Positions 1-11,800 of a stretch of 64,000 nucleotides of DNA are shown here, in pieces. How positions within the stretch are numbered: position 1 is the first letter of the stretch; the number at the start of each line of letters is the position of its first letter. The notes below the pieces were generated by a model, which worked only from the letters and a program-made list of their open reading frames with translations, searched no databases and was not told the DNA's origin. The stretch lies in assembly GCF_025698545.1 (NCBI RefSeq), contig NC_068567.1, forward strand, positions 7,440,001-7,504,000, read 5' to 3'. This DNA is from Gossypium raimondii. Lineage: Eukaryota; Streptophyta; Magnoliopsida; Malvales; Malvaceae. The position numbers and the translations under genes were made by a program.

Positions 1-504
1 TACGAGTAATATTTGAAAATACGAAAACTTGAAACACAATTTTTTTTATTTTTATTTTTTAAAAACGTACCGTATTTAACACGAATCGATGATATTCACC
101 CCAACATGGCGATGAAATCGACGAATCAACGTCAAACCGATTCAACTTAATATTTAATCGGGATTCTATTAAAACACGAGAAATTTTTTAATACGAGGAT
201 TTTTGAATATTTTTTATTTTTAAAAGGGCGTCCCGAATTTAACACGAGCTATTGATATCCACCCAACATAGCGATGAATTCGATGACTTAATATTAAACC
301 GGTTCGTTGCCTTATTTATTGAAATTATTAGTTTTTTATTTTAAACATGCAAATAAAACAACATAATAATATTAAAAAAAAAACTATTCTAAAAATGCTA
401 ATTTAATTGAAATGAAATACCATTTAAATATATGAATTAAATAAAAAAGAGAGAAAAAATTTTACCAAAAGCCTAATATTATGGGCTTGAAAGATAGGCT
501 CTTT

Positions 505-770
505 TTTTTTTTGCCGGATTTGCGCCTGGAGGGCCTGCTGCCGAATTCGGGCCTGGGGGCCTGCTTGATCTGCTGCTGTTGAGCTGAAGCTGCTGGGCTA
601 CTGCACTGGGCCTGCTGCTGGAATGGGCCGAATCTGCTAGACTGTTGCACTGGGCCTGCTGGTAGACTGCTGTAGCCTGCTTCTTTTGTGGGTTTAGGGC
701 TGCTGGGTCACTGCTGCTGGAACCTGCTGTTTGCAGCAGGTCGATCCGGGTCGGGTCGGATCCGGGTCGG
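505..770. repeat. CTG/CCTGCTG-rich low-complexity tract
   Basis: A GC-rich island in otherwise AT-rich DNA, built from irregular 'ctgctg', 'gggcctgctg' and 'ctgctgg' words, ending in a 'cgggtcgggtcgga' run. Minus-strand frames read as Gln/Ala/Ser-rich peptide, as expected from CAG-type repeats and not evidence of a protein. It lies inside the unclassified block. Confidence 0.6.
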
Positions 771-1364
771 GTCAACAGGATATATTTACCCTTTTTTTTC
801 TCTTTCTATTTTTCATTCTTTTTCATTCTTTTTCTCTCTATTTTTTCGGGTTGAAATCTAGCCCTTTTTTCTTTCGCCGCCGTCGGTGTCTCTGGAGCAC
901 GGTGGTGGGACAGGCGCCGATGCTCTCCCTTCCCTCCTTTCTTCCTCTTCTTTCTTCTCTTCCTTCTTCTTTACTATTTGGGTTGTTTTTTGTCTTTTTG
1001 CTGGCTGTTTTTTTTTGTTTTCTTCTTGCTTGTTTGTGTAAGTGCGACGGTGGTGAGAAGAATGCCAAGGCATGGCGGTGGGCACGGTGGTGGTGAAGGC
1101 GGTGGTGGGGGCCCTTTGGCTTGCTGCTGTTTTTATTTTTTTTGAACTTTCTCTGCTCTTTTTTATTGTTTTTGAAATTTTTTGAGAACCCCCTTGAAAA
1201 ATCCCCTCTCCCCTCCTTTTAATCTGCTCACTTTGTCCTCTTTCTAATTATTTTCAGGTGGCAGAGAAGCCATCATGGCCTAGGGAGGCTGCTGGAGTAG
1301 CTCGGCTGGGAGGGGTACGCTCGGCTGCTAATTGCGGGGATTAGACAAGTGCAGGAGGACCAAA

Positions 1365-1560
1365 TTGCAGAGGATGCAAAGCTTCTTGGGCAAAAGTGCA
1401 ATTTTAGCAAAAATATGGGCCAAAATGTAATTTTTGGGAAGTTTAGGGCCTTGAACGTAATTTACAAAATATTAGGGGTCAAGATGCAAATTTGGAAAAA
1501 TTTAGGGGTTAAAATGTAATTTTTTAAGAATTCGGGGGCTAAAACGTAATTTATCTTGTA
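1365..1560. repeat. Degenerate tandem repeat, period about 30-40 bases
   Basis: Repeated 'ggggtcaaaatgtaattttt'-like units, each with a variant of 'aatttaggggnnaaaatgtaattt'. At least five imperfect copies are recognisable. Such arrays are often found within plant LTRs. Confidence 0.6.
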
Positions 1561-1799
1561 TTTTTTATTTATTATTGCTTTATTAATATTATTAAAACAT
1601 AAAAACATAAATAAAATAAAATAAAATAAAATAAAAACAATGGGCCAAAGCCCAAACAAGTCCAAAATTAAAATATTTAAAACCCAATTATCCAACCTCA
1701 CATGCCCAACCATTAGGCACACATAGAGCAAGCCCAAAAAACAAAATTTTTAAATATATATATAAAATGAAATAAATAAAATAAAATACGAAATATGGA

Positions 1800-2518
1800 C
1801 CTGACAAAATTCAGTGATTACAAGCGGAGCTTACTTTAGATGTGGTTCTTTCGACCATTATCTAAGAGACAGCCCGGAAAAGCCTGAAAAAGATACAGTC
1901 TAGACTTCAAGATTGAGAAATACAGCTACGAGGGGTAGACCACCTCGAAATCTAGGTAATGTGAGTGGTAGTCGGGGTATGAAAAAAGATTTCACTGTCA
2001 GATTTGAAGCACGAATACTAGCCAGAACATATGCTATTTGTGCTCGTGAGGATGCTTCTGCACCCGATGTGATTACTAGTACTTTTCTCTTCTTGATACT
2101 AATATATTGCTTTAATTAATCCTGGTTCAACCCATTCATATATTTACACGAATCTAGTGAATAATAAATATTTGTTTGTCGATTCCACTAAATTTGTGGT
2201 TAAAGTATTGAACCCTCTAGGCCAGTATGTGATGGTGGATAAAATTTGCAAGAATTTTCCGTTAATGATACAAGGTTTCTGTTTTTTGGCCAATTTGATG
2301 TTATTACCATTTGATGAATTTGATGTGATTCTGGGTATGGACTAGCTAACTCAGCATAATGCTATGGTAAATTGTAAACAAAAGCATATTGTATTGAAAT
2401 GTTAGAATGGTGAAATGCTTGGTATTGAATCAGATAATTTAGATGGGTTGTGTAATGTGATATCAGCCATATCAGCATAGAAATATGTCAAAAAGGGTAT
2501 GATGCTTACTTTGCATAT
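1800..2518 (+). pseudogene. Gag C-terminus and protease remnant of the gypsy element
   Basis: Bases 1825-1885 translate to a degenerate CCHC zinc knuckle (YFRCGSFDHYLRDSPE), in which the first and last cysteines are replaced by Tyr and Ser. Downstream is a decayed aspartic protease region, including a segment (2157-2345) ending in FDVILGMD, the conserved end of gypsy proteases. Several stops interrupt it (for example 2343-2345). In an intact element the gag knuckle binds genomic RNA and the protease matures the polyprotein. Most of gag is absent. Confidence 0.75.
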
Positions 2519-4011
2519 GTGTTGGATTGTAAAGTGTCTGAATCAAAGATCAAATCAGTGCCAGTTGTCTGTGAGTATTCAGATGTGTTTCCAGAGGAGT
2601 TACCTGGATTACCACCGGTTAGAGAAGTTGAATTTTGTATAAATCTTGTACCGATGACTACACCGATATCTATACCACCTTATAGAATGGCTCATACCGA
2701 ATTAAAGGATTTAAAAACACAGTTACAAGAATTGACTGACAGAGGTTTTTTTCGACCTAGTTTTTCACCCTGGGGTGCACCAGTTTTGTTTGTTAAGAAA
2801 AATGACAGATCCTTGAGATTGAGTATGATTACCGACAGCTCAACAAAGTCACCATCAAAAATAAGTATCCACTGCCCCGTATTGATGATTTGTTTGATCA
2901 GTTGAAAGACACCACAGTATTTTCAAAGATTGATCTACATTCCAATTATTATCAGTTACGAGTGGAAAACTCGGATGTGCCAAAAACAACATTCAGAACC
3001 ACGTATGGGCATTATAAATTCCTTGTGATGCCATTTGGCTTAACAAATGCACCTGTGGTATTTATGGATTTAATGAATATAATTTTCAAACTGTATCTGG
3101 ATAGATTTGTTGTTGTATTCAGTGATGATATTTTGGTACATTCCCAATATGAAAATGAAGATGCTGATCATTTGAAAATTGTTCTACAAAATCTACATGA
3201 AAAACAACTGTATGTTAAATTTAGCAAGTGTGAATTTCTGGCTTTGAAAGTTTATTTCCTAGGACATATAGTGTCGGCTGAAGGTATTAGAGTTGATCCG
3301 AGTAAAATTTCAGTTATTTTTAATTGGAAGCCACCAAAAAATGTGTTTGAAGTCAGAAGTTTTCTAAGATTAGCTGGTTATTATCGGTGACTTGTAAAAG
3401 GGTTTTCTATGATAGCTTCATCGATGAATCAATTATTACAGAAAGATTTGAAATTTGAATGGTCTGATAAATGCCAACAAAGCTTTGATCGGTTGAAAGC
3501 CCTGTTGACTGAAGCACTAGTTCTGATTCAGCCTGAATCGGGTAAGGAATTTGTGAGTTATAGTGATGCGTCATTAAATGGCTTAGGCTGTGTTTTGATG
3601 AAATAAGGTAAAGTAATAGCCTATGCTTCTAGACAGCTAAAATCACATGAAAAGAATTACCCAATACATGATTTAGAATTGGCAACTATTGTTTTTGCAT
3701 TAAAAATTTAGTGACACTATCTGTTTGGTGAAAAATGTCATGTATTCACTAATCATAAAAGTTTAAAGTACTTGATGTCACATAAAGATTTGAATCTGAG
3801 AAAACACAAGTGGCTTGAATTATTGAAAGATTATGATCTAGTTATTGGTTATCATCCGGGAAAAGCAAATGTGGTTGTCGATGCTCTGAGTAGGAAGTCT
3901 TTGTTTGCGTTACGAGCAATAAATACTCGATTGTTATTGTTTAATGATGGTTCAATCTTAGCTGAGCTAAAAGCTAAACCGATGTTTTTGCAGCAGATCT
4001 GTGAAGCTTAG
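2519..4011 (+). pseudogene. Reverse transcriptase / RNase H of the gypsy element (frameshifted)
   Basis: Ty3/gypsy RT begins with a segment containing YSDVFPEELPGLPP and PPYRMA and continues with the fingers motif SPWGAPVLFVKK. A frameshift lies near 2825-2890. After it come [24 protein letters not shown] and the catalytic box [11 protein letters not shown], which keeps the Asp-Asp pair. RNase H follows (3409-4011) with the DAS box and the end [17 protein letters not shown]. In-frame stops occur at 3388-3390, 3604-3606, 3709-3711 and 4009-4011. The product cannot be made as one polyprotein. Confidence 0.9.
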
Positions 4012-5230
4012 AAAAGTAATAATGAGTTACAAGCTAAACGGACACAGTGTGAATCGACTTCTAATTCAGAATTTCAAATAGGACCCGACGATTGTCTATT
4101 ATTCAGAGACAGAGTATGTGCACTGAAGAATTGTGAACTTGTACAAAAAATTTTGCACGAAGCTCATAATGGTATTATATTTTTTCATCCGGGGAGTAAT
4201 AAAATGTACAATGATTTGAAAAAGATGTACTGGTGGCTGGGATTGAAGCGTGATATCTCAGAATTTGTATCTAGATGTTTAATATATCAGCAAGTTAAAG
4301 TTGAACATCAGATACCTTCAGGATTATTACAGTCAAGCACGATACTAGAATGGAAGTGGGAAAAAGTTACTATAGATTTTGTATCGGGATTACCCCTATC
4401 TTCGAAAAAGAAAGATGTCATTTGAGTAATCGTTGACCGTTTGATGAAGTCTGCACACTTTATTCCAGTATGTAGGGATTTCTCCTTGGACAGATTAGTA
4501 GAGTTATATGTTTCTGAGATTATCAGGCTACATGGAGTGCCAATCTCCATTATTTCTAATAGAGATCCATGGTTCACATCCCGATTCTAGAATAAGTTGC
4601 AAGAGACTTTGGTACGCAATTACATTTCAGTACTGCATTTCATCCTCAAACTGATGGCCAGTCCGAACGTGTGATTTAGATTCTTGAAGATATGCTTCGG
4701 TGCTGTGTTTTAGAATTCGAAGGCAATTGGAAAAAATACCTACCTTTAGTCGAATTCGCATATAATAGCAGCTATCAGTCAAGCATAAAGATTGCACCGT
4801 ATGAAGCTCTGTATGGTTGAAAATGTAGAATTCTATTGTATTAGACTGAGCTCAGTGAGAAAAAGATACATAGAGTTGATCTGATTCGAGAAACCGAAGA
4901 AAAAGTGAAAGTGATCCAAGATAGCTTAAAAGCAGATTCTGATCGTTAGAAATCCAATGCAGATCTTAAACGAAAAAAAATAGAATTTCAAGTTGGTGAC
5001 GAGGTATTCTTGAAAATTTCGCCTTGGAAGAAAGTTCTTCGATTTGGCCGTAAAAGAAAATTGAGTCCACGATTCATCGGGCCACATGAAATCATTGAAA
5101 GAATTGGACCTATTGCATACTGATTGGCACTACCACCAGCACTAGAAAAGGTTCATAATGTATTTCATGTCTCTATGTTACGACGGTACTGATCAGACCC
5201 TTCACATGTTATTTCTCCAACAGATGTTGA
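4012..5230 (+). pseudogene. Integrase of the gypsy element (broken)
   Basis: The N-terminal HHCC finger region at 4153-4330 shows EAH, FHPGSNKMY and RCL, but the second cysteine of the usual CLxCQQ is Tyr (CLIYQQ). The DDE core begins with TIDFVSGLPL near 4370; later pieces include [24 protein letters not shown] and, in another frame near 4650, DGQSERV, which carries the catalytic Glu. At least three stops or frame changes separate these pieces (for example the TGA after KKKDVI near 4423, and stops near 4588 and 4676). The C-terminal region (4980-5190) contains the GDEVFLK and FIGPHEI stretches and LPPALEKVHNVFHVS. Confidence 0.88.
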
Positions 5231-5416
5231 AATCTAGCTTGATATGACAGACAGTGAGGAACCGATAGGAATTCTTGCACGAGAGGCAAAAGAATTGAAA
5301 AATAAAAAGGTAGCTTTAGTAAAAGTTCTCTGGCAACGACACGAAATAAAAGAAGCTACCTGGAAATCGAAGGAAACTATGAGAAAGCAATATCCGAACC
5401 TCCTTACCTGGTAAGA
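5231..5416 (+). pseudogene. Integrase C-terminal chromodomain
   Basis: In frame after the integrase, the sequence reads ILAREAKELKNKK, then VALVKVLWQRH, EIKEATWKS and MRKQYPNLLTW, followed by a TAA stop at 5414-5416. This is the shortened chromodomain typical of plant chromoviruses. In that family the domain is thought to steer integration toward particular chromatin. The domain itself is open, but the polyprotein upstream is broken. Confidence 0.85.
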
Positions 5417-5437
5417 TTTTCGAAGACGAAAATTCTT

Positions 5438-5449
5438 AAGGAGGAGAGT
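5438..5449 (+). other. Polypurine tract of the gypsy element
   Basis: The purine run aaggaggagagt lies directly before the TGTAACA start of the LTR, the position of the plus-strand primer for LTR retrotransposon replication. Confidence 0.85.
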
Positions 5450-7022
5450 TGTAACAGCCCGTTTTGAGTGAAATCGGAACAGTGGTTTCGGGACCACAAA
5501 TTTGAGTCTGAAAGAAAATTTATTTTAATATTAATTTATGGTCTATCGTATGACAAGAACATCGTATAAAAATTTTGGTAAGAAAATTTTACGGATTACA
5601 TGTTTAATTAATGAAAGGACCAAATTGCATAAAATGAAAATTTTGAATTCTAGTTGCTAAAAGGATCAAATAGCTGTGGAATTCCAAATTTGAGGTAATT
5701 ATATGTAATAGACCATTAAGAGGAGTTAGTAGATAAGTATGATGATTCGTCCATGGAAAATAAAATAAAGAAAAGGATGAAATTAAAAAGAAAAGATGAA
5801 AAGATGATAAATAATAAAATAACATAAAATATCATCATATTATCATCTTTCCTAAAAACTAAGACATGGAAACCGTAATTTGAAGCTTGAAGAAAGAAAA
5901 TCTTATTTAGGTTAATTAGATCCGGATAGATCAAATACGAAGTCAGATCGTAGAAAAGAAAAAGTGTTGGATTAGTAGATTTTCGTACACGAATACTTGT
6001 CGAGGTAAGTTCGTGTAAGAAAATTGTGTATATTTATATGTTTGAATTTGAATGTTGTATATTTGAATTGTATAATTGCTATGTATATGAAATTGATCAC
6101 ATATCCCACATTGATAGACAAATGTTAAAATCTAGTTTGAATAAATGGAATTTCGGTGGATACAGGGTTCCTGAATTGGTTGTGGTCTTGCATATGTTGC
6201 GGACACTCCATAACTCGAAAGAACGTCCCGTTATTAGCCCTCTCGAGCTTCATGTTACATAATTCTTGTGAGCTTTTCGTTAATAGCCCTTCGGAGCATC
6301 CCGATCGGTTGTGATTCCTGCATGTGTTGTGGATACACCGCAACTTTTATGAGCGTCCCAATATATGGCACTTCGGAGGTTCCCGACTAAAGGCTCTTTG
6401 TGAGCTTCTTAATTAGTGACTCTCCGGAGCTTCCCGATATTGGCTCACTTGAACTTCCCGATATATGACTATCCGAAGCTTTCCTACTAATGGCTATTCG
6501 GTGCTACCTGTTATTGGCTCGCATGAGCTTCTGAATATGGCTCTTATGAGCTTTTCTTTATACATTCGGGATAAGTTTCCCGTTCCATGGCTCACATGAG
6601 CTTCCTGTTATATGGTTCGAGAGAGAGCTTCCCATTTATGTGCTCGTATGAGCATTCCCGAATATGAATTGACGGATTACAGTTTTGTACACTTCGAGTG
6701 TACTACCTGTCTAACCATCGATATTTCGAATAAATTCAACGGGCAAATTAATTTTGGTTATAATGGCATGTATAGGTTAACTTGGCCAAATGCTGGCAAA
6801 TAAATGTTTTAGTTGTAACTAGCCATTGGAATGGCTTGTGATGGACATGTTTTGATGTATATATATGTATGACCTTATTATGCTTGGTATGTGTTTGAAA
6901 TGGTTACGAATAGATTTTGATATGATTGATAAATTATATGAAATGTCTGATATACGTTTTGTAAATTTTGGTAATGCTCTATAACCCTGTTTCGGTGACA
7001 AATATGGGTTAGGGGTGTTACA
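5450..7022 (+). repeat. 3' LTR of the gypsy element
   Basis: It starts TGTAACAGCCCG immediately after the polypurine tract and ends GGGTGTTACA. The ends are a short inverted repeat (TGTAACA/TGTTACA) with canonical TG...CA termini. The 1573-base length is within the range for plant chromoviruses. An internal tandem region (6215-6660) is described separately. No second LTR is present for dating. Confidence 0.9.
6215..6660. repeat. Degenerate tandem repeat inside the 3' LTR
   Basis: Repeats of about 30-45 bases are built on 'gagcttcccgatattggctc'-like units, for example near 6250, 6380, 6430, 6450, 6520 and 6590. The units alternate between 'tcnngagctt' and 'cccgntatnggct' blocks and are diverged. 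No coding sense is seen. Confidence 0.8.
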
Positions 7023-7025
7023 ATC

Positions 7026-7735
7026 TCACTTTGTAGTGTGGAGGATTAGTGAAGGAGAGATTTTCGTAGTGTTTAATAGCGAGGTTAATGGGAGTGATGA
7101 TGTAGTGACTAAGGAAAAGTTTGACGGGGATGGGTATATGGGGTTAGAGTTTCCAGAAAAATATATTATTGAGACAAAAAGGAAGTAGGCCAAGCTAAGG
7201 GCTAAGGGGAAAAAAATGGCGATGGGGAGTGGGCTAAAGTCGGCATTGAAGGTTTTGAAGCCCAATAATAGGAATTTGTATATTGGGCATGGTGCTTTTG
7301 ATGATGGATCGAGATTGGCCCTGGTGGGTACCATTGACAGAGGGAAAGCTATAGTGATGGAAAAAGTGGAAATTTCTGTGAATTTAAATAAGGAGAAACA
7401 TGCAGCGGTTCGTATTTTGCATAAAGAAAAAATTAGAGTTAATACTGACAAAAAGAATGGTATTTTTATGTTTGGTAAAATGAGCTCTACCGCAGCGCAA
7501 TAGCTACGTGCTAACACTATATACTATAAACGGCATGGGAAACCACCTGATGAGACTCTCGAGATCTAGGAGCAACAATTGGTTGATCTCCAATTACCAA
7601 TGGAAGGGTCGGTTTGTAATCTCGAAAGAAATCCGGACAAAAATGTTATGGTGTCAAATTCTCAAGTTGTTGAAGAAGGTATGATTGTGGATGACACTAA
7701 TGATGTTGAGTTAATTTGTCAGAGTCTATCGTAGG
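7026..7735 (+). pseudogene. LINE A ORF1 C-terminal fragment
   Basis: An acidic and lysine-rich linker region of a plant L1 ORF1 (gag-like) is open through MAMGSGLKSALKVLKP (from 7216) to a TAG at 7501-7503, and continues in frame past it to about 7735. A TAG also occurs at 7186-7188. The DUF4283-like RNA-binding part and CCHC knuckle expected further upstream are missing here. Identification rests mainly on position just before an L1 endonuclease. Confidence 0.6.
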
Positions 7736-7770
7736 CTTTTTGGGTTTGACTTGTAAATTTCCTTATTTTT

Positions 7771-8590
7771 TAACATTAAAATAATTTGTCAGAATTGCCA
7801 AGGAACGGGACATCCTCGTTTTTACAGTTTTGTTAAAGAATACAGAAAGAAGTTTTTGCCAGATTTGTTTTGTCTGCTTGAAATCCAGGTTAGTAGAGTT
7901 AGGGCTGATGGTATTATTACTAAAATTGGATACTCGAATTCTTTTAGGGTGGAAGCGAATGGTTTTGCTGGAGGAATTTGGTTGTGTTGGAATAATGATA
8001 TAATGGTGAATATTTTGAATAGACATTCTCAGGTGGTGCATGTTAAAATCCATAGTACGATGAGCTTGGATCATTTCTTTTGTTCTATTGTCTATGCTAG
8101 TCCTCATGCTGCAAAGAGAAGGGAGTTGTGGCATGTTCTCAACTCTCTGGCTGTTTTGGTGGAGGGACATTGGATGCTTGCCAGTGATTTCAATTCTATT
8201 ATTGATACAGGTGAAAGAAAATGTGGGGCTTCTATTTCGCATGTAGGTTGCAAATGGTTTAGAAAGTTTTTATTCGACAATACTTTGCGAGATTTTGGTG
8301 CTAGTGGTGCCTAGTTTATATGGTGTAAGGGGGTTTTTCATAGAGACTTGACAGAGCTATCTGTAATTCGGAGTGGGATTCGTTTTCGCCAAAATGTTCA
8401 GTGAGGAATCTTCACTGACTAAAATTTGACCATAAACCGATATTGATTTCTCTTAAGCCGAGTATTAGTAAAGGTTTAAGGTATTTCCATTGTCTTGCTA
8501 GTTGGATGTCTCATGTGGATTTTGGCAACATTGTTAATAGTAGTTGGAATAATGAGTTAGCGGTTGGAGAAAATCTGGAACGCTTCTAGG
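7771..8590 (+). pseudogene. LINE A endonuclease domain
   Basis: The reading NIKIICQNCQGTGHPR matches the start of plant L1 ORF2 endonucleases (usually an MKI...WNCRG stretch), with the initiator Met apparently lost. Further on are FCLLEIQ (the ETK box, Glu kept), GGIWLCW and ASDFNSI (the GDFN box), with stops and frame changes after 8310. The final DH box survives as DHKPILI near 8430 in another frame. In an active element this domain nicks target DNA to prime reverse transcription. It is open from 7856 to 8314 apart from the lost start. Confidence 0.8.
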
Positions 8591-8599
8591 AATCTGTTA

Positions 8600-11500
8600 A
8601 GGAATAGAACAAACAGGTTTATGGGAATATCTTTGTACGCAAAAGAAAGTTAATTTCTGAACTGGAAAGGGTTCAAAAAGTCCTTAAGGTTCGCTCCTCT
8701 CAATCACTTCATAGACAGGAGTGCGAACTGCGATAGAAAATTGAGAAAGTTTTAGCTCATGAGGAGTTGTTGTGGTTTCAAAAATCTAAAGCAGAATGGT
8801 TAAAAAATGGGGATAGGAATACATCTTATTTTTATAATTGTACATTGGGAAGACGGAATTGGAATAAAGTTAGTGTCTTCTGGTGGGTAATGAATAGTAT
8901 TTTGAGGAAGATGTGTTGAAACAACATGTGGTGCAATTCTTTAAAGAACTTTATACCATGGACTATATGACTAGTGGTGTTTTCCCTTGTCGAGGTAAAT
9001 TTCCTGTGATAAGACGAGGGCTCTTATTTCAATGGTTTCAGATGATGAGGTACGTAGAGCAGTGTTTAGTATGGCTCTTTTAAGGGCCCTCGGTGTGGAT
9101 GGGTTTCAGGCTATGGGAAATTGTGCAACCGTTAGTGTGTTCTTTTGTTAGAAACAGTTTAGGCAGGCTGCAGTTGGATCCGAAATTGAATAGAACATTA
9201 CTAGTTCTTATCCCGAAGACACTAATCCAGATAGAATTAATCAATTTCGGCCAATAAGCTTGTGGTTAGTGTTCTATAAGACTCTTAAGAAGACGATTGT
9301 TAACAGATTGTGACCTTTGATGGTGAAATTGATAAGTCAGAAACAATCAAGCTCTATTTCAGGCAGGGATATTGTCGATAGTATTATCGTGGCGCAAGAA
9401 GTGGTGCACTCTTTGAAGAACTTTCAAGGAAAAAAATATGGTGTGATCATGAAGATAGACCTTGAAAAGGCTTATGATAGAATCAACTGGGATTTCCTAC
9501 GAGATATTTTGTTAAGGGCAGGAATTCCTGAGCAGTTAATTAGTGTCATATTGCATTACGTTTCTTCTACTTCACTTCAAGTTTTAGGGAATAGGACTCT
9601 TACTGGTGCTTTTCAACCGCACGTGGTATAAAATAGGGTGACCTTTTAGCGCCCTATTTTTTATCCTTTCTATGGAGAAGCTTAGACACCTTATTAAGGA
9701 GAGGCGACCATGAATGGGAGTTGGAAGCCTTTGTTCCTTTCAAGAAGAAGGCCTGTATTGTCTCATATTTTCTTTGCTGATGACCTTATGTTGTTCCGTG
9801 AAGCTAGTAGGGATCAAGCTGTTTTGGTAAGTAGTATACTGGAAACATTCTGTTACTTTTCTGGGTAGAAAGTTAACAAGTCCAAGTCTCAGGTATTTTT
9901 GTCCCTTAATACTTCTAGTTTAGTTATTGAGGTGATTTGTGAGAGTGTGGGATTCTGTTGAGTGGATGATCTTGGATGTTACCTTGGCATGCCATTGTTT
10001 CATCACATAGTTACTATGCATACTTTCGACTTTATTGTAAGCAAGGTTAGGCAAAAACTGTCTGGATAGGATGCGAGGAAACTTTCGCTAGCAGGACGAA
10101 TAACTTTGGTTCGGTTAGTTCTTCTTCCTATTCCTAACTACTTTATGTTTACTGTTCGGGTGCATCTTTCTATATGCAATGAAATTGAGAGACTTGCTCG
10201 TAATTTCATTTGGGGAGCAACTAATAATACAAGGAAAACTGCACTTTTTTCTTGGGAAGATTGTTATCAACCTTTGGATAGTGGTGGACTGGGTTTATGG
10301 AAGTTATGTGATCAGAACAAGATTTTTTTAATGAAGCTTGGTTACCGTCTGCTTGTGAATACTAAGTCTCTATAGGTTCAGGTGTTAAGAAAGAAATATA
10401 ATGTACAAGGGGCGTTTTCAAACTCTATCTCTCGACGCAACTGTTCATTCATATAGAAGTCATTATCACGGGTTTGGCCAAAAGTTGTGGGTAATATTTT
10501 TTGGTTTATTGGCAATGGTCGTATGACGAATTTTTGGAATAATGTATGGGTTAGGTAGATGGGTCCCTTGCGAGATATTCTTGAAGGATTGGACCAACAT
10601 GATAAAACATTGCGTGTTTGTGACGTAGTGATTGAGAATGGTCTTTAGGATTGGGATCGTCTTACTAATCTCGTTCCACACCCTATTATTCAACAGATCG
10701 CAACGATCTATCCCCATCTTATGTTGTAAGACAAGATTGCTTAGCTTTGAAATTGATGGAAAATGATGGTTTCTCATCATTTGCGACTTATAAGAATCTC
10801 TTTAGTCAAGTTTCTGATGATGTTGCTATTTGGAAGATGATTTGGAGAGTTTTGTCACCTCAAATGGTACGTGTTTTCTTATGACTTTTATGGCATGATA
10901 GATTATTGACAAATAATGAAAGAAGATGTAGGCATATGACAGAGGATGGTATTTATCCTTTGTGTACTGATAGTTTGGAGACAGGGATTCATGTTTTTCA
11001 GGATTGCACTTTTGCTAAGACTGTATGGTGAATAGTGGTTCCTCGGCAAGCCCATAATATTTTCTTTTCTTTGTCAATGAAGGAATGGTTAGTTTGGAAC
11101 TTGCAGGATAAAGATAATCTTCACTGTGAAGAAATGGAATGGCAAACACTATTTGTAATCTTGTGTTGGCTACTTTGGAAGAGTAGAAATGAATGTGTGT
11201 TCTTTAATAATCACAGGAATATCGGGGATATTGTGGATGCTGGCTACATGAGGGCTAGGAGTTATTAGGATTTGGATGTGCAAATGAAATCATTCCGACC
11301 ATAAGGAGTCTTTCGAGTTGGACTCCTCCTGTAACGGGTTGGATAAAACTCAATTCAAATGAAGCTGTGTCAAATTTGGAACGAAGGGCTTCTATTGGGG
11401 GTGTTCTTAGAGATTCAAATGCAAATTGGTTATGGGGCTATGCGATGAGTTTCGATAACGAGTCGATTTTTAAAGTTGAAACAAGAGCAATGTTGGAAGG

Positions 11501-11800
11501 ATTATTCTTAGCTTGGTATAAAAGGTTTCAGAAAGTTTAAGCTGAGTGTGATAATGCTTTATTGGTTGAATTACTTTTGTCTGGTGGGGGAGCTAGTAGT
11601 AGTTTAGTGGAATTGCGGCTGTTACATCAAGTTTTGCGTTGAAAATGGGAGATTCGTATCGACATATCCCGAGAACTCTTAATGGTGTTGCTGATCACAT
11701 GACTAAATGTGCTGATACATGTAGCTCTTTGATACGTTTATTTAGATCCCCACCAGCTTCGGTCATGAACATGTTGGGAAGAGATGGCAACAAGTCTATT
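8600..11800 (+). pseudogene. LINE A reverse transcriptase, zf-RVT region and RNase H (broken ORF2)
   Basis: RT motifs are scattered over several frames: IDLEKAYDRINWDFL near 9455, and the catalytic FFADDLMLFREAS near 9770 with both aspartates intact, then SLAGRITLV and FIWG (10080-10220), typical of the plant L1 thumb. Near 10800-11260 is the zf-RVT-like region (the IWKMIWRVLSP stretch, later LLWKSRNECVF). RNase H at 11330-11770 keeps GWIKLNS and ETRAMLEGL, but the first Asp of the usual LNxDG box is Asn. At least eight stops or frameshifts are visible. Confidence 0.8.

Larger units (their letters stand above)
1..1795. repeat. Unclassified repeat-derived noncoding block, possibly LTR sequence of another element
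   Basis: No supported coding region. The first 330 bases hold two diverged copies of one segment (starting near 66 and 229, about 163 bases apart; both read close to 'atttaacacga' followed by 'gatatcaccc' and 'gcgatgaa'). A CTG/CCTG-rich low-complexity tract follows, then pyrimidine-rich DNA (780-1010) and short degenerate repeats (1365-1560). This mixture is common in long plant LTRs, but no LTR ends or partner copy are visible. The block stops abruptly near 1795, where gag sequence of the downstream gypsy element starts. Open frames here read as low-complexity peptides and are not called genes. Confidence 0.45.
1796..7022 (+). mobile_element. 5'-truncated Ty3/gypsy LTR retrotransposon, chromovirus type, with complete 3' LTR
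   Basis: The internal region runs in the order gag zinc knuckle, protease, reverse transcriptase, RNase H, integrase, chromodomain, polypurine tract, 3' LTR. That order, with the integrase-chromodomain fusion, defines plant chromoviruses (Tekay/Del-like by the look of its C-terminus). No 5' LTR is present: gag-like sequence starts directly beside unrelated repeat DNA near 1795, so the left side was deleted or replaced. Many stops and frameshifts make it non-autonomous. The right end (TGTTACA, 7022) abuts LINE ORF1 coding sequence, so the element apparently inserted into a LINE. The first five flanking bases are atctc, but the matching left duplication is not in the window. Confidence 0.9.

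Noticed and set aside
731..1096. Open frame on the plus strand plus overlapping minus-strand frames
   Set aside because: Translates to low-complexity Phe/Leu-rich and Lys/Arg-rich peptides from a pyrimidine-rich tract, with no domain or codon signal.
7026..7517. 163-codon minus-strand frame
   Set aside because: It is antisense to the LINE ORF1 fragment, which reads in the expected order with the endonuclease downstream.
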